Source: Acanthaster planci
Taxonomy: Eukaryota > Echinodermata > Asteroidea > Valvatida > Acanthasteridae
Reading direction: 5' to 3'
DNA: 64,000 nucleotides
Assembly (NCBI RefSeq): GCF_001949145.1
Contig: NW_019091412.1
Coordinates: 1,473,902 to 1,537,901, forward strand
Positions 36,501 through 51,500 of this stretch are shown one piece after another; within the stretch, counting starts at the first letter, position 1; each line of letters starts with the position of its first letter. Both the position numbers and the translations under genes were made by a program. Under the pieces are notes generated by a model, which saw nothing but the letters and a program-made list of their open reading frames with translations, did no database searches and was not told the origin of the DNA.

Positions 36501-39500
36501 TTTTTTGGAGGGACATGCATTAATTACCCTCAGGGTCGTCACTCGTTGTGGTCCGTGCCTCAACTTGGTCCTCCGATTTCAGTATGATTGTATGCACACC
36601 CTCAAGAATTAGGGTTAAATTTACTGCTTTGCTATTTTGTCACTAGAGTTTGGTATTTCCTTTTTCCTCTTTCATTACAACTTCATGCTGGTTGAGTATC
36701 TGGTTACACAGGATGTAAGGTATTGACATGAACTGACTTTACCAAGACCTGCTCTAGTCCAGGTCAGGATTTGCACGGTAGACAAATTCAAAGAGAAATT
36801 TTTCCAAAGTGGTTGTGCAGTATGGTAGTAAACAGTTTCTTGTATTTGTGACCTGTTTTCACTCACTGAATGTGTGAATGGTGTTTGATCTTTTCATGCC
36901 TCCATGGTTTGATGGAATTTGTTGGGTCAGGTGAACTTAGAGTTCACTGATGGATGTACTGTAGCTGATGTTGAGTACTTAATTTAGTGAGCTTGCAAGG
37001 AGATGTTAACTCAGGCCATCGACCCCTTCTTTGAATAATCAATAAATCATTCACAGAGCCTCAGAGATTAGCAGATGTCTTCTGCTTTACTTACCCATCC
37101 AGTGGGCATGCTGTCAGGTCTGATACATATCAGATGCACCTGCATGGCATCGCTATCTGAGGCCATTTAGCTCAATTTCTTCTGAGAAGTATGCACATTG
37201 ACACTGACGGACTGGTCAGGTTGTCTACTATGTGTGACCAGCAGGCACCAGGTCCCTTATTTTATTTCACCTCTTACTGTGAAAACCAATCTAACTTGAC
37301 AATAGGTGGCGGCATGATAGTGACCTTGTGACTATTATGGTCATGCAGGTTACATGTGAACAGGAGAGATCATTCACAAGTGTATTCCAGTCAAATTACT
37401 TAGAATTTGAAACTTAATTGGCGAGGTAATTATGTTCATGTGCATAGCCCAGGCCTACCAAGTGTGCCTATACATGTATACATGTGTGTACCTAAACAAG
37501 ATCAAAGTGTTTTGAAGCATTTGCATTGAAATAGGAAAAGTTGAAATTGTGAAGTGTACATTTCAAAGTTGAAATTTTTTATACATTTTATCACGATTCT
37601 GGGAAGTTGTACTTCAAGTTCAAAGATTGGAATGGTGTCGCAAATTTCATGTAGTTCATGTTCAGTTACCCATGTAATGTGACAAAGACGTCATTTTTCC
37701 ATGGTGTCATAGCAGCTCATCACTTCATTGACATTCAAATGCAGGGTGTGCTCTTTTCCTTGAAACCATGCTTCCAATTACATTTATCTGTGGGCCGACA
37801 CTCAGACTATTGGGCCTATTAATGATCAATAGAAGTTGGTTGGAATTAGAATATTGATGAGCCAAGTATTGATCATGTAAACTCCCTGCAAAAGGAATGT
37901 CCTTGATTGCTGTGTTGGGCCTGGTCAATGCATTGTAGACTGTACACTGTACAGGTGTTAGGAGGTTCAAAGAAATGCATAGCTCATAGTGTGCAAACGA
38001 TGACTCATCCATCAGCTACTGACGTCATCCCCCCTACAAAAATAATGGAATAATCCATTAGAAATTGAACAATGGGTCAGTCTATTGTGATTCAGTTGTC
38101 AATATCAGTGACAAAAACTCTTTAATGCGATTTCATCTTGATTAGTTTCACACCCTGTTTAAAATGGATAAGCCTATTGTTGGTGTTTGTTTGGGTGGCA
38201 CCATTTTTATCCAGAGGGTTGTTTTTATGTAATCCCATCTCAACACAGGGCTGTGTTCATTGTGTCAATAGAGTCGTGCAGTAATGGTACTGGCCTGTTT
38301 TTCTGCTCCAGAAAGCGTGGGATTTCTCCCCTTATTAGTCATTGATGTGGGATTCTCACATGGTTTCGGTTGTTTACAACAGGACTGGTTAATGTGTTAG
38401 AGCTCTATGAGTGATTGGATTGTTTAGGGATACTTCCTACATCTACATGTAAATCCTGATTTATATGTCTACATGTGTGTTGTGGAGATTACTGCTGAGG
38501 ATGGAGATGTAACAGATTGCCCAGTATGTACAGCCAGAGCTAGCAGCTGTTTTTAATTCTGCCTTTCATAGAATCGTGGCTTGTGAACATTCTCAAGTTG
38601 TGGACCATTTTTGGATTGCTGTGAGAACTTGACAGGTTAGGAACAAGGAAAGAAGGAATTAGAACTGAACTGAATTGGTTGGATGGACTGCTTGTGACTC
38701 CTTGGAATTCATTGAAGGATTCATTTAAGTGGATATATTTACCGGTAGGGTACGGTACATCACTGGTTCTCAGGGTAAGTATTCTGTTGATAGAATCCAC
38801 ACTTCTCTTTTTTTCTGTTTTCTTCCTGAGTTTCTTCAATGATGACCGAGAATTTCTGGTTAAAACATTTTTTTTTCTACATGTATTCACAGCACAGGCA
38901 GATTTTCTTTGTTGATTAGTTTGAAGAGGCTACAACTGTAGCTGTGCTCGATCTCCACTAGTCTGAATTACCACATTAGGGCCATTTACAATGTACCATC
39001 AGCTTAGTCCTTTTCCGAAAGTAGAATTTAGAAAAGAAATTCCTTAGGGTCCTAGCAGCAATGGCCTAACATGACTACTTCTGCATCGTTAATTCGAAAA
39101 CAATTTGTACAAAGTAGGGTCACTTGATTTCCTCCATGAGCCACAAGGAGGCAGTTACGTGTGCAGCAGAGTTCAGATTGTAGAATGTAGGCCCACATGT
39201 AATTCTTGGACTCAAGAAGTTTTAGCAGATAAGTCGCCTGAAACATTCATTTTTTTCAACAAGGTGATCGTTTATTTAAAATAAACATATCACTAAGTGT
39301 TTTCAAAAGATGCCCCTCTGTTAAGCTAATTTCTAACAAGTACTAGTATATCTTGAAATTATTTCTGACACACTGGAACACCAAACTCTTACAACAAGAT
39401 TTCAGACCAGTAGAAAAATCAAGACTGACTAGATATGGGTAATTTTAATGGGTGCATGTTTGTTACTACTAGTAACCTCTTATTAATCAGATGATGTCCA

Positions 39501-42500
39501 AGTCAATGTTTAATATTGTGACGCTTACTATAAAGTCTTCCCATTCCAAACATGTCAGGTCATACACCTGTCAATGGAATCAAGTCATCAATCATGCACT
39601 TGTCATACAAACCCTCGTTATGTAATTGTATTCAAGCATTTAACCTAGCACTTTGTCAACCACCAGTGAAGTATGCAAGCTCATTCAGAAAGCAGCCTTT
39701 GTGTAGAAGTCACATGTGGGAAATGCAAACAAGACCCATGAAAGAGGGAACTCCATCCTTGTTTTTTTTACCTTACCGTAAAAGTCTGTGGTTTATTGGT
39801 AGTTACAGTGGCATTGCAGTACAACCATTTGAATTAATTTTTAGTTTTAAAGAAGATACTAGATTGTGTTCACAATATTTGGTCTACATTCATGTGTTTT
39901 TGAAATAATTTTTATGTTTTTTAAGTGAACCGATTATGGTGTATTCCAGCTTTTTTCCTGCTTACATACGCGCCCATGCACACACTGAAGTTTATCTTGG
40001 TGATTTTGGGGGTAAAATTATCAAAAAAAATAATTAAAACCCAAAGTGAAGTTTGGATTTTTCAGTTGTGATTGTCAGTCAATTGGTTTAAATGAATGAA
40101 ATGTTAAACACACCACCAGTACATTTACAATGTATATATGTATATAACAGATGTGCACCTGTTCATGTAGCTAGACGTACAAAAAAATTACATATATGTA
40201 AATTTATATGTACAAATAAAATACCTTTAAAAATATACATGTACATGTATATGGTTCACATTGTACTGTACTCTATACAAAAGTGGGGGGCCGGTTTTTT
40301 GTCGGGAATCTTGCTGTTTTCTAAATAATATGATTACTTTAATTAAAAAACAAATTGCCATATGCAAGATCATACCTTCTCTGATCGATTAGACATCGGA
40401 TTCCTTTCTATATCTGACAACCTTTAAAATGCTTTAATGGCAAGGTTGTGCTCTGATGAATTATAAACAAACCACTGATCAGACCCTCAACCTTCACAAG
40501 GCCAGAAAGTACACCTACATGTACATGTTCTTCAGGTATTGCTCAGTGGTAACATTCACTATAATTAATTGACATCTACCTTCGTGATAATGATATGCAT
40601 GCACAGTGCAGTTGAACACCTGTAGAGTACGTGTAGGTCACACCAGCATTGAGTTAACGACAGAAAATACATGGATTTCATAAAAGCAAGGAACAAAGAG
40701 AGAAATGGATAGGAAATTCTGTCCTGTAGATTTGATTTTATGGCTGTTTTTATTGTGAGAGCTTTACAGTTGGTGTGATCATTACAATATGGTATTGAAT
40801 TTTGTAGTTTCACTTGTGTGGTTTCATTCACGTGCTCTCTGGTCAGTTTCTTTTTTGAGGGGAGGGGTGGCTCTTGTATCTTTCATTCTCTTTCCTGAAC
40901 CACAAACCAGGATGTACTTATGGTGTAATCTTTGGATACCAATAATATTCTACACCTTGTTATCTTAGTCACAAAAAGTACAATGGCCTGAAATCCTATC
41001 CACTTGGAGAATCTGGGAAATGATATCATCAACGTCTGAAGCATAGATGGTTTACCAACAAACATGACAAATAGACAGGGAAAACCTTGAAGGGCAAATG
41101 ATGCTGTGGTTTTGATGGATTTATGTCCTGTTGAATGCATACCATTCAGTGATTCATTCATTCTGATAAGGGTATCATGTTCATATTTGCCATATATAGA
41201 ATTCCTTCTGCTTTGGAATGTACTAATTTCGTGTTGATCAAACTGGTGCCAAGATTTTATCTTAAACTGATCTCTGTTGTTTGATATTGTCAGTGCTGTT
41301 GTCATGTAATGAGACTTGGTGTCTCTGATCTGCCAATTCCATTTTGGACTCCACACTTGCCCGTTTCTAAATATACCATTTGCCTCCTAGTTGTACTGTA
41401 AGGAAATTTGACTATTTGACCATCCGTATACATTGCACAATATTCCTTGAAAACTTTGCCAGTTTTGCCATATGCTGAGGTGGACCATTTCACTATTTGT
41501 GATCTTCTACCCATCTGCATACAACTTGATCAGGTTAGGAATAGGAAAATTAAAATGGTGATAAGCACCACAGTGTCTCGTTTGTGTAATGTGGTGAATC
41601 CCCTCCATGTTACAAAGTCCTATGGGACCAGTTCACTTGATAGCACAGAAAATTTGATGTACACAGCAAATACATGCACTTGTATGTATGTACTTGAAAT
41701 GACACATTTAAAAAGTCGTTGGGTAGAAATCCAGTCTGGTTTATTGTTTACTAGTTCCAATTTTGCTTTAAAAAATATTAAGATTGTGCTTGGGCTAAAC
41801 ATGTCAATTCCTCTGTAAGTTTTGTCTCCCGTGTTCTTGCTTAGTACATGTACTGTACACATATGCAGCTTACAAGTCCTCTGGAAAACAACCACATTTA
41901 CAACTTTAGTCATGTTATATTTTAACTTGAAAAAAGTACAATGTACCTAAAAAAGATGATCAATCCCATGAAGCTGTGTTCGCTGTAGGAGTTAACGCAA
42001 CATGCTGCCTGGGGGACAATACAATATCAGCTTTGTCCCTGTTTATGCATGTAATGTTGGTGGGCATTCATGCAAATCTTACCAACATTCTGTTTTACTG
42101 TTCACCTGTTTAGTTCCTCAGTTACCATAGTTACATGAAGTCAATTGACGGTGAAGTTCACTCGGTGGTTCATCAATTATTGAGGAGAGTTTTAATCTTT
42201 GCATGATAAGGTACATGTACATGCCCACGGTTCAGAATTCATCCATGTTGAGTTGAGTAAACATTACCTCTACATGTGTTATTATAATGGCTCATTTGTT
42301 GCAGAAAAAAGGTTTTTCATACATAACTTTTTCGATGTATCAGGAATTCTGTTCTTTTGAACTCAACACTGTTGCTATACCTCAGGGCAAGCTTTTGCTT
42401 AGTTACAGTACGTGAGAGACACCTTCCTCAATACACTGTTTTCAATGGATAAGAAGGGCACAAAGGAACCAGTTCATTCCAGAGATGGTGTCGCTATGCA

Positions 42501-45500
42501 AAAGCTTGCCCCGAATCACAAGGTACATGTACATGTATATGGGTAGCAACAGTGTCTTTAGTCTAGGAAATTCAAATTGTAAATGTTTGTGTTCAATCAC
42601 ATGACACAGTTTACCAGATTTATTCAAATTTAACTCAAAAAAGGCTTACTACTTGTGCACTTTCCTGTGGAGGGGGGACCACGGTCCACTGAGTGCCATC
42701 ATGCAAACAAAGTGTGGCATCATCAATACTGAGGTCTGTTGCGATGAAAACTTACTCAACTGGAACTGAAAATTTCCTCACCTTTTGTGACAAGTTGGCA
42801 TTTCATGCATACGCCTGAAACCACATACACTGTACATGTACAGTGGATATTGACCAAAAATTTCACTGGACAAATGCCTTTTATTGGATGTACGTGTAAT
42901 CTTCGTACACGGATGTCGGTTTCACCTCTTGCATACCAGGACACCGAACAATTTAATATTTTATGCCAAGCTGAATTCTCTGCTCATCTTTGTCAAGTTG
43001 TGCACTCCACTGTTGGGTGTTTACAGCTTCCTTGTCAGCAAACTACTGCGGGTTATGTGTGTACACTCTTCAAAATCTGGATTTTGTATTTCCGTGTTCA
43101 GGAAGACTTTAAAATGTAGATCTACCCTCGCAGTTGACGCTACAGTTGATGTGAAGCAAGTACATGTACATGTATAGTATGGTACTTGAAACATTGTATG
43201 GGAAGTCCAGACCACTTCATGTGTGGTTCTGTAACATGATTGCACATTGCACATGTACATTGAGCAGGTACATTGAGCAGGAACGCAGCATTTTTCTTCA
43301 GAACAGGCCTACTGTGATGTTTGGATTTCTGGGCAGTGGTCAAGCTTGTTTTTTTTTTGTACCTTTTGGATGAGCTGGCTCTCCGTTCTTGAGGATGCAA
43401 GGCACATACATTGACCATACTTTGTGGAGATTTGAGGAGTTGTCTATTCATGTAGTCCACATCTACATACATGTATACACACAGTAGACAGATGACATCA
43501 TTTACGGGCAAGTGGAAATGTCAAGATCTGTGCATTTGTAAAGTTGGAGTCTGATGTATGTAACAAAGCATGTTAAGCCCTGTACTGGCAATTGAAGAGC
43601 AAGTAGGCAGGGTTTGACCACCACAACTTGTACCTAGATGTCAACAACCGGGATTGAACATACATTGCTGTGTGAGATACTTTTCAACAAATCGTGTCGC
43701 TGTTAATTGAACAGCGCGTGGACTTGTCCTGTATACCTCGGACATCTACAGTTGCAATTAATTTAGAAAGCCTTCACACGGTTGTTGACTGGCTGCCTGC
43801 TACAAGTATTTTCATTTGTTTTGAACACTGAATTTGCCGGAGTTCTTCCAGATGTGTGAATTCATACTGTAATGGATAGAAATTACTCCGAAGTAAGGCT
43901 TATTGATGTTTTGAAAGTTTTATGAATTGATTGAGATTTTATTTGAGAATGTACTTTCTCTGAGAACTGTAGCGAAAAATTTGTGATTAACAAGCAGGAT
44001 GTTTTACTGTGTTAGCTAAAAAGATAAAACTAGTTACTGGTAATTTAGAGTGCTTCACATGTAAGAGGCACATCAGTTTGAGAAAAAACTTTTAAAAATC
44101 CGAGTCTTCTCAGAACTCTAGAAATTTTCAACATAAACTTAATCATGTTTGTTTCTTGTAGGGTCTGAGGGGTTTTGGGACCCCCAGCAGACAAGGCAAG
44201 CTCAAGGAGAGACGAGGTCGACAGAAGATGTTAACCCCGCCCGGCAACCACGCATTGAAGATGCCTCGACAACCAAGACCCCAGCGTATGCACACCATCC
44301 TGGAGAGCCTCAAGAAAGGCTTAAAGTAAGAAATGTCTCTTTGGAGTAATTACAATGCAGCTATTCCTACAAAAACTCAACGGTATAATTGCAGTGTTTA
44401 CGTGTACCTGTGTACTTAAAAACTGACCAAAGAGGAACTGCACTTCTTGTAAAATCAACTCAGAAAAGAATGTCTGTCTTTTCTCAGTGTAATGTCTGTC
44501 AAAAACATTTTTTAAAACAGCCAAAATTTTTCAACTAAACTAGGAACAGAAGAATTCTCTCCCTTTGCCACTAGAATTTGGGTTGTGTGACCTAGCTTTG
44601 TGTGAACTCAAGAAATGTAGATCAAAAGACAAGACATTTTCTCCTTTTTTGATGCTGTAGGGATACAATAGAACAGAGTAAGGAGAAGTTGGATGTGATG
44701 GAACAGCATCAACATGATCCACACTCATCCTCTTCCAGACAGGTAAGAAGAAGCTAGTCTTGGTTCAAGAAATGGGTCTCTTCATAGAGCATGTTGGATT
44801 CAAGACTAATCCCAAACATGGCAGACAACTGCTTCTTATTCCTGATGAAGCCATTTTGATATTGTTGTTCAAATGCTGTTTTATAATCTGCTTTTGAATG
44901 GGATGATATCAGACCGTGAGGTTTCCAAGCCTCCCTTTCAGTTTTTTCAAAATTTGGCATATAACTCTAATGGAGTATATTTTATCACAAATCTGAAATT
45001 ATTCATCCGAGCAGGCAGGTAGTAACTTGACAGGACATTTCATTTTATTTTTTCATTTTATGCTTTCAAGGTGCACAAGTGACGACTTAGCCTCACATTT
45101 AATTTCAGTATGGCCGACTCATGAATAAGGACTATTAGCCTTTTAGAGAGGTTTGCAGCAGCACCGTGCAAAGGCATCTCTTTTGAGTACGTGTGGTTCT
45201 GAAAAGAACCAGAGGGTACTCAAGCTGTCTGACGGTATGCTTTGTCCATTGGCAGGAGACTGCCTTCAGACGCTGGACAGAGCATACTGTCCAAAACATT
45301 GAGTACCCTCGTGTACTATTCAGAACCACACTTACTCCAAAAGAGATGCCCTTGCACAGTGCTACCACAAACCTCTCTACGTCACATGTACATGTAACTT
45401 TTCACCTTTGCCACGAAAATCTTCAAAGCACATCCGACTATTACTATATTAGCCTGTTACATGTTTGGGATTGTAATTAGGTACTATTGGGACACAAATC

Positions 45501-48500
45501 CTTGTCTTAAATGTAAATGGTCCTACAAGGTACCACTCTCAGTCTGCATCGGAATCTGTTGTCTAGAGCTAGGTCTAGGTCTTCGCTCCATTCAAAATGC
45601 ATTGAGATGCATAGACAATAGACCTAGCCATAGCTCTGGAAGCCCGTTTCGGACATGTCCTCAGTTTCTTACTGTTCATAAGACTGCCTTCTATTAATAG
45701 ACACAAGCCATGGACAGACGAACCAGTCCATGTATACAGTGTCCCTTCACACAAAGTGCATGGCCTTTACAATTTTTTTGGTCATTTGAACATTGACGTT
45801 TCTTTTTCTTTTCTTTCAGGGCTTTCATTACAATCTAGAGAAGGTGAGTAGACCTATTCCTCTGTCACCAGAGTGTGGCAATTTTATGAATATGTAAATT
45901 TTACTGTCTCAGTTCACATCCAAACGTGTCTTTATAACAGTGGACTTCGACCCTTTATCGCCCCATATGTTACATGTACCGGTAGTTTACAGAATTCCTC
46001 GTCATGGGTGAGGTTCTTTTGAGCAGTTAATATTTGCAAAATGGTATGATACCTTTTTGAGACACAGTGAAGGTTTTGAAACTGTGAAAACCAGAATACA
46101 TGTACACTGTTTGAGTTGTACATGGATACATGTACCTGTAAAAAAAGGGGAAAATTATTATTTGATATTATGACATGGAGCTCATCTTTTGGACATGTCA
46201 TGAATTTTGATGGATTTTACACAGTTATGTAAATTGAAAAGAAAAGCATTTTGGCATTGAATTATCTGTAATTTTTCCTCAAACTTTTTTTCCCTTACAA
46301 TCTGCATAGAGCTACGTACGTGTGAGCGTATGTTGTGACATTTATCTATGACCCCTAGCACAAATCCATTTCCGTCCTGGGATGTTTGTTTGTCCTTTTT
46401 TTCACTTCCTTTACCTCAGAGCATTTGAAGGGGAAGTACATGTATTGTGAATTTTGTCGCTGGACACACGCCCTTGTTGTATAATGGATTGACTATTGGT
46501 ACATGTATAGAAGTTGGGATTTGGACGTATCTTTCTCATTTCTTTTGGAAGGGAGGGGGAGGCTATAATGAACCAAGATCCTTAAGACTTCCTTGGTACA
46601 GTTCCCCTGAAGTTACTCAGTTCAGAGTACATGTAGTGGTAATAGCTAGAAGTGATTGAGATTTTTCCACAACTTTGACAAAAACTAATGGCCAACAGTG
46701 GTGATGAAAAATGTATTGGAAGTCAGGATAGTGTGATATGTAGCACATTCAATCCAGGGGGAATAAGTCCACCTTGGTGTCTGGTTTGGTTTCCGGTTGT
46801 GTCTGATATTGTGCTCATTAGCTTGAGTCTTCTTTCAAGACTCAAAACACCACAAATTGATGATTGAAATAACTCCTACCACTACAAATGAGAAAGAGAG
46901 ATTGATAAAATTTTTTGAGCCTACATCCGTACATGGCTGGTGTCTGGTCCTTTCCCTTGGGGATGATTCAATATAATTTACCCCTGACAAAGAATGTTGG
47001 CAATATTTTCCTCACGTGTGTACATTTTGGTCCAAAAATACCTCTGTATGAGAATTCATACCTTAAGTGCTGAAAGCAAAGACTTGCAATTTGATCTCTT
47101 ACCTTTAAGTTTTCTAGACATTTCAAATGACATTTGCAAAAGTCGTTTTAATTTTCTTTCAATCTGTAGCCTCTGAAGGTGCATTTCAGTTGTGAGTATT
47201 GATTCAAGTTTTGTTTGGTTTCCTTCCCCAGCAAATCAAAGTTGCCGAGAGATACATAAGGTAAGCGTAATGTTTCAAAAAGTTTCTTTTATTTTTAAAA
47301 ACGATTTTGTTTTCAATAACACCATTTTGTGTTTCGTGCGAGGCACAGAATGTTTGGTTTTCCATGCAGTACTCTGGCATGATGGATGCCACTTCCTACT
47401 GGTTGGAATTGATTAGGGTAATGTGAATGGGACATACATGTAGCAGAAATACATGTACTTTATTAATCACAGCTTGTGTGAGAAATCATTAGCCCTAACT
47501 CTCCTCAGTCCTCCAACAGGTGAAGGATTGAGGAGGGTTAGGGTTAATGCAGTTGCTTGGTTTGACGCTGATTTGTTTCATAACCTTCAGGAGAGCAACG
47601 TTTCATTCAATTTTCTTGTTCACAAGAAAACGAAGCATTTGTGATCACTCCAAAATATACTACTTATTAACAACTGATCATCCTAACACCAAAAAATACA
47701 TGTAAAACTGTCAACTCCCCCTTAAATGTACATGTACTTGAAATACGTTGGCATTGAAGTGAAGCAGTTGAGCATGATATACATATAGTACATACAGGAA
47801 ACTAAAAGCACAGCCTTTGAACTTCAAGTTTGGCAGAAAAGAAGCCGTGAACCACAACACTGAAAAACCAGTCTATTGGGTTTAGAGTCAGTGTACCCCG
47901 TGGGAACTTCAACAGTTTTAACCTTGCTTGTAGTGGATCTGGAGAAATTTAAATCCGAATTTGAGTCAGTCTCAGAGCTCAAAATAGCAAGCAGACACTG
48001 TATTGTAAATGGCCCCTCGGTTTGCTGCATGATCATGTTACAATCTGGTCAGTCTCCATCACTATTGTATGCTAAATTCATGGTGACTGCCTTCACCAGA
48101 CAGGCATGTTGCTATCAGGGGCTGCAGTCAGCCACCCTGTCTCCAGCTGGGTCTGAGATGTGGTTTCTATGGTCAACAAAAACATCAGAGAATGAAATCT
48201 AAACTGAAATGAAAACAAACATAGCATGGCTCCCCAAGGATTGTAGTATCTGTTTTAGAGGATGAAATTAAATTTTATTGACCTGCTTGTGTTGACTTTG
48301 TCTGTAAAATTTCCTTGCTATGTAGTCTTCAGCGTTCAGTGCTTCATGAAAAGACTGACTCTTTGTCAGAAAACTTTTTTTTTCTGGGTGTAGCTTTGTA
48401 TGGCACCTGTTGGATGCTGATGAAAAAGTGGTTTTGAAATCTGTCTTTTTCAGACATCTGAATGAGGAGGGTTTTAAATTCTGAAACTAAATAAATGTTC

Positions 48501-51500
48501 ATGTACATAGGAGGCTACTTTGTTTTAATGCTGTGTGCAAATCTTCCATTTTCCATAATTTTCATTTATTTATAGTGGCTATTTCAGATGGTACATGCAT
48601 TCTTGTATGTCCAGTTCTGCCATATTTGATTTTTAAACTTAATCTTGATAAGTACAGTGACTGTTGCAGTTTTTGAAGTAAAGAAAAATTGTCTTCAGAC
48701 TTGTGAGTTGCTTGATTTCAGAAATGTAAATTGCACGTATTGAGGTTCGGAATACATGGAAATTGGAATTGGAAATGGATGTTTGTGGGGAAAGGAAGTA
48801 AGATAATTGATTTTTGTGGTTTGGAGCTTCTCAGAAATTTTGTCTGAGGTCTTGGACAAACCCGGTTAAATAATCTCAGAGCCACACGGACTAAAAAAGA
48901 ATGCATGTGTCACTGTGTGTTTTTACAGATTTTGTGCTATGGAGTTAAGGCAATCAGCATGCATGATGATTTTGATCCATGCTTTAAAAAAAGGAATAAG
49001 ATGCAGATACTTCCTTGTTTTCTTCTGTAAGGAAAAATCATCCAAAAATACCCAAACCACCTGGGAATTTCATTCACCACATGATGAAATGGGTTACTGC
49101 ATAGCCTGTGTTAAAAATTTGAAGTTATAGTGCTCTTGGGACACCTCATGTCACCACAGACCCATTCAAGGATTGTCTAGGGTCAAACCAAAGGTCACAG
49201 GGTCAGGTTATAAGGTTGTTGATGGAGGTTTGGTTGCGGGTCCTTATAAGGAGTTGAGGTGTCCCCCAGGATATAGATGCCAGACCATGAGGTTCCTGTA
49301 CTATTGTGGGTGATATCTCATAATCCGAGATGTCATTTGTATGATGTGAAATGTCTGGTTTTTAGAAATTGCTTAGAAATATGTGGGACTCTCTTTTCAA
49401 AAGTTTTCAGTGATTTTGAAAATGACAAGGGCCAGTTTATGGTATGCATCGGTATCTCAGCAAACAGGCTTAGCAATCTCCAAAGTTTATGTTTATTGTA
49501 AAAGTTGGTGTTCAAAATGATATCAAAAATGCACTTGTGCCGTGATGAGATGTTTCTTCATTCTCTCAGTCTCTTTTCTCTCTCCAGAAAATTACAGTTT
49601 CACCTTGCCAAAGTTGAAGAAGTGCATGAACAGTACGACAAGGAATTGAAAGTTAGAGAAGGTTAGACAACATGGGCATTTTTGATGGACTTACTCCGAC
49701 AATCCTGCCATTTTGATTTATTTGAAATAGGAGAAGACATGTCTTGAGTAGAAATGCAAACAGCTGCTTCCTAACAAATTCATTTCAAATCTGTTTTAAA
49801 AGTTCCAATTGTCTTATTTTTGCGACTGTTCGGAACCGTAATAGATCAATAGTTTCCTTACATTAGTACCAGATATTAAAATTCTCTTACAACTGTTGTT
49901 TGCAAGGAACATCACTCCATCTTTTAAGTCACAGGTGCATATAGAGTTGTAACCTTTTTATGACCCTTTTTGTCTCTTGCTACATCAGGTGCGGTGAATG
50001 TGGTCAAGGCTTATGCTGACACCAATCTCCCTCACGCTAAAGAGCCAAGCAACGAAGCTAAAGCTGGTGTCAGAGATTGCACACAGGTGAGAACGAGATC
50101 TGAGTTCTGTCTTGAAATTTCTCTTTCTCATCCTGAGATGTGTCCATCATTGTCAAACGTCCAGAGCGTCCCAACTGAGGAAAATAATTTGAAATAGGGA
50201 CAAAGTTTGTCATTTCTTGAATTTACATGTACATGCACATGTGCTGAGTGCCTGTCAGGTATTCAGGTCACGAAACATTGGGTCTGAGTCCCAGTCCGAG
50301 TCACATCTCTCAAGTCCAAATCTGAGTAACAAGTCATACAAGCCTGGGGGGCCTGTTACAAATTACCAAGTGATCATTCCACGTAAGATGCTTTCGCATC
50401 TTTGTAGCAGATAATGACACCTTAAATTAACTTTTAAATGTAAATTAAGAATTCTTTAGGACTTGCATTGAAAGAATCTATACAAAATCTCCTTTTATGT
50501 TTACAAAATATTGACAATGAATTTTTAATTTCTTACTGACGTTCAACATTCAAGCGTCTCCTCAAAACACAGCTGTCTGATTTGTCTCTGTTTGGGTTTC
50601 CTCGTTTTCTCAAATAATTTCTGTTTTCTTTGGCATTTCCTTCATATTTATTTTGGAATAAGCATTTATTGTTTAACTGTTATTTTGGGATAATTACTGA
50701 GTGGGCCTAACCCATGCCTGTACTCCTTTTGCTTGTGTGTATTTGGATGTTAAGTATTTTGATGACCTTGTGTAGGTCTTAACACCAAGCCACAGCACCC
50801 AACCCACAGGAAGTAGGTAGCTTGGCTGTCCTTGGATAACCCCTATAGAAATCTATCCTCACCAATTGTATCCCCTACATAAGGAACCAATTAATCCTAT
50901 ACCCAGACTCCTATGGAGACAGAGATATGGAAACCATCTGTGTTGGGCTAGATAAGGTTATTCTGTGCAGTGGTTTGGAAGGATTTCACATTTTATACTC
51001 AGTGGAGAGAAATGATTCCATGGAGGCAATTTTATTATTTGCATTGTTCTTAGGATTCTGGAACAACTTCGTTCTTGAAAACACATAGTCAAGTTCAGCA
51101 CCTCATGTAGTTTTTTTCTTTCTCTGTGCAGTGTTTGTGCAAGAATATAGTTGAATCTTGTTAATACCAGACTTGGCAAAATACCATGTTCTAACAAAAA
51201 CTTTGTGTTATCCAAAATGAAACCAATGAAAAGCAAAAGATTGGGACCTGAAAATATCCTTATTATAATCAGAATCTCGTATTAACTGTGAGGTTTGACT
51301 GTACGTGTAACTTTTGCTTGTGCTCTGAACCCTGTTGTAGTTCATTGGCCTTTACCAACTCCCATGTACATATGTGTACATGTGATTGCATCTCACAAAT
51401 CTGAGTGATTCTCAAGTGACCATATAATCAGATTAGATTAAATTCACTGGATCGGAAATCACATCATGTGTGTCAATACACTTCAATTCATGGAGCATGG

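Larger units (their letters stand above)
30757..44161 (+). other. Large RIPOR intron (13.4 kb)
   Basis: No coding exon is supported except a weak first-exon candidate ending at 38774. It holds two MITE copies (31534-31775, 34029-34289), half of a foldback element (31021-31150), another foldback (42366-42556), and dense TACATGTACATGTA patches. Confidence 0.6.
47261..49587 (+). other. RIPOR intron with two small foldbacks
   Basis: The intron between the 29-nt exon and the exon at 49588 carries foldbacks at 47488-47548 and 49138-49265. Otherwise I see nothing that is supported. Confidence 0.6.

Noticed and set aside
40883-41520. Overlapping minus-strand ORFs of 157 and 72 codons
   Set aside because: No recognisable domain, no codon or splice support, and a plus-strand ORF overlaps part of the same stretch. 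They lie in a RIPOR intron and look like chance.
41302-41818. Decayed retrotransposon ORF
   Set aside because: I looked for reverse transcriptase or gag-knuckle motifs in all frames and saw none.
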